Positions 1-8,017 of a stretch of 56,742 bases of DNA are shown piece by piece (the first letter of the stretch is position 1; every line of letters starts with the position of its first letter). The notes beneath the pieces are model-generated. The model saw only the letters and a program-made list of their open reading frames with translations. It ran no database searches and had not been told where the DNA came from. Source of the DNA: JAFAXD01 sp035472475 (lineage in GTDB: Bacteria; Pseudomonadota; Alphaproteobacteria; Rhizobiales; Xanthobacteraceae); assembly GCA_035472475.1 (NCBI GenBank), contig DATIPA010000207.1, forward strand, positions 1-56,742, in the 5' to 3' direction. A program made the translations under genes and the position numbers.

Positions 1-182
1 GCCAGGCGGCGTGGTTCCAAGACCAGTATTTTGCGATTCTTCGCCCATGGTTGGCGCGCGAGCACCAGCGGAACACGAGTGGTTTTGCCGGCGCCGGGCG
101 GCGCGACCAGCACGGCGGCGTTGCGCTCGCTCAAGGCTGCCGTGAGATTGGGCAGCACGTCGTCGATCGGCAGCGCAAGCAT
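1..182 (-). CDS. hrpB: ATP-dependent helicase HrpB, N-terminal part (cut by window edge)
   Basis: Reading the minus strand from the ATG at 182-180 gives about 60 residues that match the start of HrpB, a DEAH-family ATP-dependent helicase. The segment shows the typical opening with LPIDDVLP, a Walker A motif (APPGAGKTTRVP, around residues 27-38) and the following LVLEPRRL strand that precedes motif Ia. The rest of the gene lies outside the window. It begins 3 bp after the mutM stop codon, so the two genes are probably cotranscribed. The cellular role of HrpB in alphaproteobacteria is not well defined. Confidence 0.85.
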   Translation of the reverse strand, partial: MLALPIDDVLPNLTAALSERNAAVLVAPPGAGKTTRVPLVLARQPWAKNRKILVLEPRRL

Positions 183-185
183 TCG

Positions 186-1067
186 CTACTTCTGGCACAC
201 CGGACAGAAGAACGTCGAACGCCCGGTCTGCACGATCCGCCGAATCGCGCCCGAGCATCCGGGTGTCACGCAACGTTGGCCCTCCCGGTCATAGACCCGG
301 AAGCGATGCTGGAAATAGCCGAGTTCGCCATCGGTGCGGCGGTGATCGCGCAGCGACGAGCCGCCGGCTTCGATCGCATCCTCGAGCACCGCGCGGATAG
401 CTCCGACCAAGCGCTCGGCGTGATCGTTGGGCGCGCCCGATCGCGACGCGATCGTCGAGGCCTTGCGCTTTGGCGACAGCCGCGCCCGATGCAGCGCCTC
501 ACAGACGTAGATGTTGCCGAGCCCCGCGACCACGCGCTGATCGGAGAGCGCCGCCTTCAGGCTGGTCTTCTTGCCGCGACACGCCTGCGCCAGCATGGCG
601 GCGTCGAACGCGTTGCCGAGCGGCTCGGGGCCGAGGCTGCGCAACAGCGGTTCCTGCTCGAGCTTGGCGCGTGGCACCAGCTTCATGAACCCGAACCGGC
701 GTGGGTCGTTGAACGTGACGGTCGCGCCGGACGACATTGCGAACACGATATGATCGTGCGCGAGATGCTCGGTCCGTTCGTGATGGAAGCGGCCGGGCTT
801 GCGCTTGCGGCCGTCATGAAAGACCCGGAACGAGCCCGACATGCCGAGATGCATCAGCAACACTTCGCCGGACGAGAGGTCGGCCAGCAAATATTTGGCG
901 CGGCGGCCGAGGCCTTCGACGGTCTTGCCCTCGAGGCGTTGCACGAAATCCTTCGGCAGCGGCCAGCGCAGATCGGGACGCCGCGCCAGCACGTGATCGA
1001 AGCGCGCGCCCTCGAGCGCGGGCTGAAGCCCGCGGCGCACCGTTTCGACTTCGGGAAGCTCGGGCAT
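186..1067 (-). CDS. mutM: formamidopyrimidine-DNA glycosylase MutM (Fpg)
   Basis: Bifunctional base-excision repair enzyme that removes 8-oxoguanine and formamidopyrimidines and nicks the abasic site. The protein is 293 residues, usual for the family. It starts MPELPEVETV, so Pro2 is the catalytic N-terminal nucleophile after Met removal and Glu3 its partner. Lys58 (GRRAKYL) matches the conserved DNA-binding lysine, and HLGMSG lies at 73-78. The C-terminus carries the zinc finger as C-x4-C-x16-C-x2-C. It is divergent from ubiE across about 100 bp and is followed after 3 bp by hrpB. Long plus-strand frames across it are shadows. Confidence 0.97.
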   Translation of the reverse strand: MPELPEVETVRRGLQPALEGARFDHVLARRPDLRWPLPKDFVQRLEGKTVEGLGRRAKYLLADLSSGEVLLMHLGMSGSFRVFHDGRKRKPGRFHHERTEHLAHDHIVFAMSSGATVTFNDPRRFGFMKLVPRAKLEQEPLLRSLGPEPLGNAFDAAMLAQACRGKKTSLKAALSDQRVVAGLGNIYVCEALHRARLSPKRKASTIASRSGAPNDHAERLVGAIRAVLEDAIEAGGSSLRDHRRTDGELGYFQHRFRVYDREGQRCVTPGCSGAIRRIVQTGRSTFFCPVCQK

Positions 1068-1166
1068 GCGTTAACCTTCTTAAGCCCAGCAAGGCGAGGT
1101 TTGTAGCCTCCCCGCAACGGTCGCGCTATGGTCCGGCGCCCGAGCAATATGTGGTCCAATTCACCG

Positions 1167-1925
1167 ATGCCGACCGACCGCGACACCCATTTCGGCTACC
1201 GCACCGTACCACTTGGTGAAAAGCAGGCGATGGTCGACGAGGTGTTTACCTCGGTGGCGCGCCGCTACGATCTCATGAACGACCTGATGTCGGGCGGACT
1301 GCATCGCGCCTGGAAGGACGCGCTGGTGACGGCGGTCCGCCCGCCACGCGGCAAACAGCCGTTCGCCGTTCTGGATGTCGCGGGCGGCACCGGCGATGTC
1401 GCCTTTCGGATTGCAGCTGCGGGCGGCATCGGCACGCATGTCACGGTTTGCGACATCAACTCCGACATGCTCGAGGTCGGCCGCCAGCGCGCCGGGCAGC
1501 GCGGCCTTGCCGATGTCGTGAGTTTTGTCGAAGGCAACGCCGAGGCGCTGGCATTCGCCGACAAGAGCTTCGACGCCTACACGATCGCTTTCGGCATTCG
1601 CAACGTGCCGCGCATTGACGCCGCACTTGCACAGGCGTTTCGGGTCCTGCGGCCGGGCGGTCATTTTCTGTGCCTGGAATTCTCGCACGTCGACGTGCCC
1701 GGGCTCGACAGGCTGTACGAGCTCTACTCCTTCAACGTGATCCCGGCGCTCGGTCGCACTGTGGCAGGCGATGCCGAGTCCTACCAATACCTCGCCGAGT
1801 CGATCAGACTGTTTCCGCAGCCGGACGTCTTCGCCGACATGATCCGAACCGCCGGTTTTCGACGCGTCAGGTTTACGCCCATGAGCGGCGGAATCGTGGC
1901 TCTGCATTCCGGCTGGCGCTTGTGA
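1167..1925 (+). CDS. ubiE: UbiE/COQ5 C-methyltransferase
   Basis: SAM-dependent C-methyltransferase of ubiquinone (and menaquinone) synthesis. From the ATG at 1167 the protein is 252 residues. The UbiE signature YDLMNDLMSGGLHR lies at about 34-47, the SAM-binding glycine motif VLDVAGGTGD at 68-77 and the late motif AFGIRNVP further on. The frame is open back to 1128 and has another ATG at 1149. I chose 1167 because the family normally starts just before the (T)HFG segment, but no strong ribosome binding site decides it. The stop codon overlaps the GTG start of ubiB, so the two are translationally coupled. Confidence 0.93.
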   Translation: MPTDRDTHFGYRTVPLGEKQAMVDEVFTSVARRYDLMNDLMSGGLHRAWKDALVTAVRPPRGKQPFAVLDVAGGTGDVAFRIAAAGGIGTHVTVCDINSDMLEVGRQRAGQRGLADVVSFVEGNAEALAFADKSFDAYTIAFGIRNVPRIDAALAQAFRVLRPGGHFLCLEFSHVDVPGLDRLYELYSFNVIPALGRTVAGDAESYQYLAESIRLFPQPDVFADMIRTAGFRRVRFTPMSGGIVALHSGWRL

Positions 1926-3490
1926 TCGGGTCGATTGGCCATCTCGCGCGCCTGGTCCGCGCCGGCTTCGTGTTTGCGCGCGCCGGCGTATTCAGCCTGG
2001 TCGATCCGACGCCGCTTCCCTGGTCGGCCCGCGCCGCGCTGCGGGTCGCACGCCTGCTCGAACGGCCTAACGCCGCGACGTCCAATCGCCTGTCGACGGC
2101 GCTGAGCGCGCTCGGACCGAGCTACGTCAAGTTGGGCCAATTTCTGGCGACGCGCCCCGACGTGGTGGGCGCCGCGCTTGCCCTCGACCTCGAGAACCTG
2201 CAGGACAAGATGACACCGTTCCCGCAGGCCGAAGCGGAACGCATGATCGAGAGCACTATCGGCAGGCCGGTGTCGGATCTGTTCTCGACTTTAGGGCCCG
2301 CGGTCGCTGCCGCGTCGATCGCCCAGGTGCATCGCGCGACGGTGGCTGAGGATGGCCGCATGGTCGCCGTCAAGGTGCTGCGTCCCGGCATCGAGCGGCG
2401 GTTCAAGGTCGACCTAAAGGCCTTCTTCTTTGCGGCTCGCCTGACCGAGCAGTTTTCGCCCGAGGCGCGTCGGCTGCGGCTGGTTGAAGTGGTCGACACG
2501 CTGGCGCGCACGGTTGCAATCGAGATGGACCTACGGCTCGAAGCCGCCGCCATGTCCGAAATGGCTGAGAACACCAAGGCGGACCCCGACTTCAGGGTGC
2601 CGGGCGTCGATTGGAACCTGACCGGCAAGGATGTTTTGACGCTCGAGTGGATCGACGGCACGCCGCTCTCCGATCGCGCCGCACTGGTTGCCAAGGGTTT
2701 CGACCTGCCGAGCCTTGGACGCGCGGTGATCCAGACATTCCTGCGCCAAGCCATGCGGGACGGGTTTTTCCATGCCGACATGCACCCCGGCAATTTGTTC
2801 GTCGACGCCAACGGCCAGCTGGTCGCCGTCGACTTCGGCATCATGGGGCGGCTCGGGCACAAAGAGCGGCGCTTCCTGGCGGAAATTCTGCATGGCTTCA
2901 TCACGCGCGATTATCGACGCACCGCGCAGGTTCATTTCGACGCGGGGTACGTTCCCGCCCATCACTCCGTGGATGCGTTTGCGCAGGCGATCCGCGCGAT
3001 CGGCGAGCCGATCCACAACCGGACCGCCGAAGACATTTCGATGGCAAAACTGCTGACCCTGCTGTTCGAGGTCACGTCGATCTTCGACATGCGCACCCGC
3101 CCGGAGCTCTTGTTGCTGCAGAAGACCATGGTCGTGGTCGAGGGCGTCGCGCGCGGGCTCGATCCCAAGCTCGACATGTGGAGCACGGCCGAGCCCGTGG
3201 TGAGCGAGTGGGTGCTGCGCCACCTCGGTCCCGCCGGTCGCATCGAGGATGCCGCCAACGGGGTGCTCGAGATCGGCCGTTTTCTCAGCGATGTTCCCGA
3301 GGTGCTCGGACGCACCGCGCGGCTGATGAATCAGCTCGACGTGGCGACCCGCGACGGAATCGTGCTGGCCCCGGATACGGTCGAGAAGATCGGGTTGGCG
3401 GAAGCCCGGAAAGATCGTGCCTCCGCGATCGCGATGGTCGTGATCGCAGCCCTGGTGGCGATCGTGGCGATGGCGATCTGGGTCCGTTGA
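1922..3490 (+). CDS. ubiB: UbiB/ADCK-family protein for ubiquinone biosynthesis
   Basis: Atypical kinase-like ATPase (ABC1/ADCK/COQ8 family) needed for ubiquinone synthesis, probably acting at the membrane. The GTG start at 1922 overlaps the ubiE TGA stop (GTGA), giving 522 residues, the usual length. Visible motifs are the KxGQ segment KLGQFLATRPD in place of a normal glycine-rich loop, the VAVKVLRPGI lysine strand, the catalytic loop HADMHPGNLF and the metal-binding DFG in VAVDFGIMG. The C-terminus has one hydrophobic helix (AIAMVVIAALVAIVAMAIW) that would anchor it. The frame is open upstream inside ubiE, but that part shows no UbiB-like sequence. Confidence 0.95.
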   Translation: MIGSIGHLARLVRAGFVFARAGVFSLVDPTPLPWSARAALRVARLLERPNAATSNRLSTALSALGPSYVKLGQFLATRPDVVGAALALDLENLQDKMTPFPQAEAERMIESTIGRPVSDLFSTLGPAVAAASIAQVHRATVAEDGRMVAVKVLRPGIERRFKVDLKAFFFAARLTEQFSPEARRLRLVEVVDTLARTVAIEMDLRLEAAAMSEMAENTKADPDFRVPGVDWNLTGKDVLTLEWIDGTPLSDRAALVAKGFDLPSLGRAVIQTFLRQAMRDGFFHADMHPGNLFVDANGQLVAVDFGIMGRLGHKERRFLAEILHGFITRDYRRTAQVHFDAGYVPAHHSVDAFAQAIRAIGEPIHNRTAEDISMAKLLTLLFEVTSIFDMRTRPELLLLQKTMVVVEGVARGLDPKLDMWSTAEPVVSEWVLRHLGPAGRIEDAANGVLEIGRFLSDVPEVLGRTARLMNQLDVATRDGIVLAPDTVEKIGLAEARKDRASAIAMVVIAALVAIVAMAIWVR

Positions 3491-3515
3491 ACTAGCGGGC
3501 AGGATTGCATACAAT
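3487..3515 (+). promoter_or_regulatory. predicted sigma-70-type promoter of coaBC
   Basis: TTGAAC at 3487-3492 and TACAAT at 3510-3515 are separated by 17 bp, close to the -35/-10 consensus. Transcription would begin near 3522, about 24 nt before the coaBC ATG at 3546. The -35 box overlaps the ubiB stop codon, so coaBC can be expressed independently of ubiE-ubiB. Confidence 0.55.
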
Positions 3516-3531
3516 GATTGCACTGCAATCA
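3515..3531. promoter_or_regulatory. perfect palindrome over the coaBC transcription start (candidate operator)
   Basis: TGATTGCA-C-TGCAATCA is a perfect 8-bp inverted repeat with a 1-bp centre. It begins at the last base of the predicted -10 box and covers the expected +1. A further half-site (GATTGCA) lies at 3503-3509, 13 bp upstream of the same half-site in the palindrome. The encoded protein begins with a ribbon-helix-helix domain, the fold used by FitA-type antitoxins to bind such repeats, so autoregulation is a reasonable inference. Confidence 0.5.
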
Positions 3532-3545
3532 AGGTCCGCCACCCC

Positions 3546-4937
3546 ATGGGCAGCCTGACCGTCCGCAACATCGGCGATGAGGTAAAGCGGCGCCTGCGCG
3601 TGCGCGCGGCGCGCAACGGTCGCTCCATGGAGGAGGAAATCCGCCACATCCTGGCGAGCACGGATGTGCCGGACGCGCGCGACCTGCTTGAAACCGCAAC
3701 AGTCGCCGTGACGGCGCCGCGGGGCACGGAACAACCTGGCCCGGCCGCCAAGCGCGTGCTGCTCATCATTGGCGGCGGGATTGCGGCCTACAAATCGCTG
3801 GATCTGATCCGGCGCCTTCGGGAGCGCGGAGCCGTCGTGCGCGTTGTCATGACCAAAGCCGCGCAGGAGTTCATCACCCCGCTGTCGGCCGGCGCGCTCG
3901 CGGGCGAGGCAGCCTTCGTCGACCTGTTCGACGCGGTGAGCGAATTCGACGTCGGTCACATCCGGTTGGCGCGCGACACCGATCTTATCGTGGTGGCGCC
4001 GGCAACCGCCGACCTGATCGCCAAGATGGCAAACGGGCTTGCGGACGATCTCGCTTCGACCGTGCTGCTCGCAACCGACAAACCAGTGCTGATTGCACCC
4101 GCCATGAATCCGCATATGTGGGAGCATCCGGCAACCCGCCGCAACGTCGCGCGGCTGCGGGCGGACGGCATCGGTGCCGTCGGGCCGAACGCGGGCGAGA
4201 TGGCGGAGCGCGGCGAAGCCGGCGTCGGGCGCATGGCGGAACCGACCGAGATTGCCGATGCGGCGAGGGCGCTGCTCGCGCCGCACGCGCAGCCGCTCGC
4301 CGGCAAGCACATCCTCATCACGTCGGGGCCGACCCACGAGCCGATCGATCCGGTGCGCTACATCGCCAATCGCTCGTCCGGCAAGCAGGGCTTCGCAATC
4401 GCGCGGGCGGCCGCCGACGCCGGCGCGAAGGTGACATTGATTTCGGGCCCGGTGTCACTTCCCGATCCGGCCGGCGTCAACGTCATCCATGTGGACAGTG
4501 CGCGCGCGATGCTCGCCGCCGCGCAGGCGGCGCTTCCGGCCGACGCCGCCGTCTTCGCCGCCGCCGTCGCCGATTGGCGGGTGGCGGAAGCCGGCCAGCA
4601 GAAGATCAAGAAAGGCACCGGCGGCGCGCCGCGCCTCACGCTCGTTGAGAATCCGGATATCCTGGCGACGGTTGCCAAGCTCAAATCCAAGCGGCCGAAA
4701 CTTGTCATCGGTTTTGCGGCCGAGACCGAACGCGTCGTCGAGCACGCCAAGGCCAAGCTCAAATCCAAGGGCAGCGACTGGATCCTAGCCAACGATGTGT
4801 CGGTCGAATCGGGCGTGATGGGCGGGGATCGCAACAAGATACATCTCATCAGCGCGCGCGGGGTCGAAGACTGGCCCGAACAATCCAAGGATGAGGTCGC
4901 GCATATGCTCGTTGAGCGCATAGCGGCCGCGCTATGA
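3546..4937 (+). CDS. coaBC: CoaBC (phosphopantothenoylcysteine synthetase/decarboxylase) with N-terminal FitA-like RHH domain
   Basis: Makes 4'-phosphopantetheine in coenzyme A synthesis: CoaB joins phosphopantothenate and cysteine, and CoaC decarboxylates the product with FMN. Residues about 3-38 (LTVRNIGDEVKRRL, GRSMEEEIRHIL) form a ribbon-helix-helix domain like the antitoxin FitA. A linker follows, then CoaC (69 to about 245: GGGIAAYK, catalytic His138 in GHIRLA, PAMNPHMW at 185-192) and CoaB (about 252-463: ITSGPTHEPIDPVRYIANRSSGKQG). The substrate-clamp segment reads GEMAERGEAGVGRM and lacks the Cys found in the E. coli enzyme. There is one open frame without a break. It overlaps dut by ATGA. 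Confidence 0.95.
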   Translation: MGSLTVRNIGDEVKRRLRVRAARNGRSMEEEIRHILASTDVPDARDLLETATVAVTAPRGTEQPGPAAKRVLLIIGGGIAAYKSLDLIRRLRERGAVVRVVMTKAAQEFITPLSAGALAGEAAFVDLFDAVSEFDVGHIRLARDTDLIVVAPATADLIAKMANGLADDLASTVLLATDKPVLIAPAMNPHMWEHPATRRNVARLRADGIGAVGPNAGEMAERGEAGVGRMAEPTEIADAARALLAPHAQPLAGKHILITSGPTHEPIDPVRYIANRSSGKQGFAIARAAADAGAKVTLISGPVSLPDPAGVNVIHVDSARAMLAAAQAALPADAAVFAAAVADWRVAEAGQQKIKKGTGGAPRLTLVENPDILATVAKLKSKRPKLVIGFAAETERVVEHAKAKLKSKGSDWILANDVSVESGVMGGDRNKIHLISARGVEDWPEQSKDEVAHMLVERIAAAL

Positions 4938-5386
4938 TCTTGAACCTGCGGATCGCTCGCTTGCCGCATGGCGCCGACCTGCCGCTCCCCGCCTATCAGA
5001 GCGCATTCGCCGCTGGGCTTGATCTTTATGCCGCAGTTCCCGCGGGCAGCCCGGTGGTGCTCGCGCCCGGCGCGCACGCCACGATTCCAACCGGCATCAC
5101 CGTCGCACTGCCGGCCGGGACCGAAGGACAGGTGCGCCCGCGGTCAGGGCTCGCCGCCCGCCACGCCGTCACCGTACTCAACGCGCCGGGGACGATCGAC
5201 GCGGACTACCGCGGTGAAGTTGTCGTCGTTCTGATCAACCACGGCGACGCGCCGTTTGAGGTTGCGCGCGGCATGCGGATCGCGCAGTTAGTGGTCGCGC
5301 CGGTTCTGCGCGCGACCGTCAGCGAGGCCGAGCATTTGGACGAGACGGATCGCGGCGCCGGGGGTTTTGGATCGACGGGTGGATGA
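4934..5386 (+). CDS. dut: deoxyuridine 5'-triphosphate nucleotidohydrolase (dUTPase)
   Basis: Hydrolyses dUTP to dUMP and pyrophosphate, keeping uracil out of DNA and supplying the dTMP precursor; works as a trimer. It has 150 residues, normal for the family. The five motifs are present: AAGLDLYA (26-33), PRSGLA (69-74), GTIDADYRGEV (86-96, with catalytic Asp90), the RIAQLV segment, and the mobile C-terminal RGAGGFGSTG that closes over the active site. The ATG overlaps the coaBC stop (ATGA). The coaBC-dut order is common in alphaproteobacteria. Confidence 0.97.
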   Translation: MILNLRIARLPHGADLPLPAYQSAFAAGLDLYAAVPAGSPVVLAPGAHATIPTGITVALPAGTEGQVRPRSGLAARHAVTVLNAPGTIDADYRGEVVVVLINHGDAPFEVARGMRIAQLVVAPVLRATVSEAEHLDETDRGAGGFGSTGG

Positions 5387-5390
5387 GGAC

Positions 5391-6215
5391 ATGCAAGCGA
5401 CCAACGTTACTGCCCCCGATGGGCTCAGCCTCGCGGTCCAGGAATGGGGGAACCCGCGCGGCCTCGAGATTCTCCTAATCCACGGCTTCAACCAGTCGCA
5501 TCTCTCCTGGCAGCGGCAGGTCGACGACCCTGCACTTGCCGGAGATTTCCGGATGGTCGCGCTCGACCTGCGCGGCCACGGCTCATCCGACAAACCGCTC
5601 GAGAAGGACCGCTACGCGCACGCGCGCTGGGGCGATGACCTCGCAGCCGTCATGCGGGCGTGCAGCTTGCGCAGGCCGGTGCTGGTCGGGTGGTCGTTCG
5701 GCGGCAACGTCATTTGCGACTATGTGCGCAGCTTTGGAACCGAGAACATCGCCGGCATTAATTTCGTGGCGGCGGCCGCCAAGACCGATCCGGCGTTCTT
5801 CGGCCCCGGCCGAGAGAATTTCCCCGCCATGCAGTCCGAAGATCTCGCCGACAACATCGGCGGCACGCGCGGATTTCTGCGCGCCTGTTTTGAGCGGCAA
5901 CCGACCGAGGACGAATTCGAAATCATGCTCGCGTTCAATATGGTGGTTCCGGGATCGGTACGGGCGGCCATCATGGCCCGTCCGTCGAATACCGGCGATG
6001 TCCTCGCTGGCATTCGCCGTCCGGTATTGGTGACGCACGGCGCCGCGGATCGGATCCTGCTCGCGACGCTCGGCAAATTCACCGCGGCTACCGTCCCCGG
6101 TGCGAAGCTCTCGCTCTACGACGGCGTCGGTCACGCGCCGTTCTGGGAAGACACTCCTCGCTTCAATCAGGAATTGGCGGCGTTTGTGCGCAGCGCCAAT
6201 TCGAGCAAACAATAA
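5391..6215 (+). CDS. alpha/beta-fold hydrolase
   Basis: A 274-residue single-domain alpha/beta hydrolase. The oxyanion-hole segment LIHGFNQS follows the third strand (about 29-36), the nucleophile elbow is GWSFGG with Ser102, an acidic residue sits in GAADRIL and the catalytic His in GVGHAPFWED. The start chosen is the ATG at 5391, 4 bp after the dut stop and preceded by GATGAGGA; the frame is also open from 5367 inside dut. The substrate cannot be read from sequence; esterase, lactonase or dehalogenase-like activity are all possible. It probably belongs to the coaBC-dut transcription unit. Confidence 0.85.
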   Translation: MQATNVTAPDGLSLAVQEWGNPRGLEILLIHGFNQSHLSWQRQVDDPALAGDFRMVALDLRGHGSSDKPLEKDRYAHARWGDDLAAVMRACSLRRPVLVGWSFGGNVICDYVRSFGTENIAGINFVAAAAKTDPAFFGPGRENFPAMQSEDLADNIGGTRGFLRACFERQPTEDEFEIMLAFNMVVPGSVRAAIMARPSNTGDVLAGIRRPVLVTHGAADRILLATLGKFTAATVPGAKLSLYDGVGHAPFWEDTPRFNQELAAFVRSANSSKQ

Positions 6216-6226
6216 GCCGCACGGTC

Positions 6227-6877
6227 ATGCAGACAGGCTATCGGGTCGTCGTATCCGCGTTAGGCTGGTTCGCCATCATTCTCCAGTACTGGCTGATCGC
6301 GAGCACCAGGAGCGGACCCGACCTCGTCGCCTGGACGATCAACTACTTCAGTTTCTTCACGACCATCGGCAATATCCTGGTCGCGTTGGCGATGACGCTG
6401 CCCTGGCTCGCGCCCCGCTCCCGGCTTGCCCAGTGGCTGCTACGGCCCTCGGTGCGCACCGTGATCGTCGCGTACATTATCGTCGTCGGCCTCGTCTATC
6501 ACCTGATGCTGCGCAACCTGTACAACCCGCAGGGCTGGCGGCTGGCGTGCGTCATCATTCTGCATTACGTGATACCGCCGCTGTTCATCATCGACTGGCT
6601 GGCATTCGTGCAAAAACGCGATCTGTCGTGGAAGATTCTGTTTGGTGCACTGGCTCTACCGGTCCTCTACGTCGCCTGGACGCTAGTGCACGGCGCCGTT
6701 ACGGGCTTCTACCCGTATCCGTTCATCAACGTCGCGCGCTTCGGCTATGCGCAGGTGCTCATGACCGTCGGCACCATGATCGCTGCATTCGTTTGTCTGG
6801 TGCTCGGGCTCGTCGGCATCGGCCGGCTGAGCGCAGGCTGGGCTCTTCGACGCAGCGATGAGCAAGCCGAAGCGTAG
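6227..6877 (+). CDS. Pr6Pr-like six-helix membrane protein
   Basis: A 216-residue integral membrane protein with about six hydrophobic segments. The region SFFTTIGNILVAL after the first helix, the conserved histidines in helices 3 and 4 (LVYHLMLRNLYNPQGW and ILHYVIPPLF) and the late GFYPYPFINV motif match the Pr6Pr family, related to the FAR-17a/AIG1 hydrolase-like fold. No enzymatic activity is established for the bacterial members, so function stays open. It follows the hydrolase by 11 bp on the same strand and is convergent with the dioxygenase gene. Confidence 0.7.
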   Translation: MQTGYRVVVSALGWFAIILQYWLIASTRSGPDLVAWTINYFSFFTTIGNILVALAMTLPWLAPRSRLAQWLLRPSVRTVIVAYIIVVGLVYHLMLRNLYNPQGWRLACVIILHYVIPPLFIIDWLAFVQKRDLSWKILFGALALPVLYVAWTLVHGAVTGFYPYPFINVARFGYAQVLMTVGTMIAAFVCLVLGLVGIGRLSAGWALRRSDEQAEA

Positions 6878-6888
6878 CTCGGTCTGAG

Positions 6889-7908
6889 CTATGCGCTCCT
6901 CTGTTTGTTGGTGATCGAATCCCACCAGGGGCAGACGCCCGGATTGAGCGAGTAGTTGCCTTCGATCACCTGCACAGGCTGGCGCACGCCGTCGCGTGCG
7001 ATCTGCAGGCGCTTGTCGCGCGCGGCGTTGCGCTCGTGCTCGGGCAGCCAACCGCGCTCGTGGCCCCACAGGCTCGGGCCCTCGGTGCGCTCATTGGCCT
7101 GCCAGGTCTGCGGATCGATTGAGCGCGCGCCCCAGCCGTATTCCACCATGAAGCCCGAGGGCGTCCAGGTGTAGAACGAGGTGATGAAGTCGCTGGTGTG
7201 GCGGCCGAGCGTAACCGCGATGCGGCCCTCCTCCATCATCGCGAGGTCGAGCCCCTGGCCGACGTCGTCGAATGAGTAGAGCTCCATCATGATGTGATGC
7301 ACGGCGTTCTTGCCGGTCTTGATGAAGGCAAGGCTGTGGTGGCGCGGATTGACGTGCATGAAGTAGGCCGAGAACGGCTTGGTGTAGAAGTCGGACAGCC
7401 GGAAGCCGAGCAGGTCGCGATAGAACGGGAGCAAGGTTGCGATGCTGTCTTCACTCTCGACATTGAGCACAGCGTGACCAAGGCCCAGCGGGCCGGTGCG
7501 GAAACCCGAGATCGAGCGGCTCGGCTTGAACGGATTCGACGCCGTCTCCGCGCCATGGAACAGCTCGAGCCGGTTGCCGTGCGGATCGTTACAGACTGCC
7601 AGGTCCTTCACGTGCCGTTCGTCGGCGAGCGCACGCGAACCGCGCGCCACTTTGGTGCCCGCCGCCTCCAGCTTGGCGGCGACCGTATCAAGCGCCGCCG
7701 CGTCGGCGACTTCCCAGCCAAAGAACGCGATGCCCTGGCCACCCGCACCGTCGACCACGAGACGTTGCTTGCGATCGTCCATGCGGAAAGCGCGCGTGCT
7801 GCGGCTCTTGTCGACCGGCTGCAGGCCGAGAAGATTCGTGGCGTAGGTCGACCAGTCCTCGACCCCATTGGCGCGCACCCCGACATAACCAAGCGCCTGA
7901 ACTGTCAT
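6889..7908 (-). CDS. type I extradiol ring-cleavage dioxygenase (two-domain VOC protein)
   Basis: Fe(II)-dependent extradiol dioxygenase similar to 2,3-dihydroxybiphenyl 1,2-dioxygenase. It has 339 residues with two vicinal-oxygen-chelate domains, the second being catalytic. Metal ligands are seen as His145 (GLGHAVL), His204/205 (HHIMME) and Glu256 (FMVEYGW). Second-sphere residues match His190/191 (PRHHSLAF), His237 (GRHTSD) and Tyr246 (SFYTWTPSG). Exact substrate is unknown; a catechol-type aromatic is expected. It lies downstream of a Bug-type binding protein and ligJ on the same strand, which suggests a role in degradation of plant-derived aromatics. Confidence 0.9.
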   Translation of the reverse strand: MTVQALGYVGVRANGVEDWSTYATNLLGLQPVDKSRSTRAFRMDDRKQRLVVDGAGGQGIAFFGWEVADAAALDTVAAKLEAAGTKVARGSRALADERHVKDLAVCNDPHGNRLELFHGAETASNPFKPSRSISGFRTGPLGLGHAVLNVESEDSIATLLPFYRDLLGFRLSDFYTKPFSAYFMHVNPRHHSLAFIKTGKNAVHHIMMELYSFDDVGQGLDLAMMEEGRIAVTLGRHTSDFITSFYTWTPSGFMVEYGWGARSIDPQTWQANERTEGPSLWGHERGWLPEHERNAARDKRLQIARDGVRQPVQVIEGNYSLNPGVCPWWDSITNKQRSA

Positions 7909-8017
7909 TGCATTGCTCCAGCGGCAACCGATTGCAATTTCATGCCGATATTACATCGTGTTCACTTGGCCGGCCAGCATGCCGTGAACAGGGCAGCGCT
8001 GCTCCGATTGAGAGGCG

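Noticed and set aside
1070..1083. TTAA-CCTTC-TTAA as a CtrA site between mutM and ubiE
   Set aside because: The spacer is 5 bp rather than the 7 bp of the CtrA consensus, and neither gene is an expected CtrA target.
51..1106. Long plus-strand frame of 351 codons
   Set aside because: It is the antisense of mutM, which has all catalytic and zinc-finger residues. The translation has no family sense.
1670..1921. Extension of UbiB upstream into ubiE
   Set aside because: The extra 84 codons overlap ubiE in another frame and have no UbiB similarity; the GTG at 1922 with a GTGA overlap explains the start.
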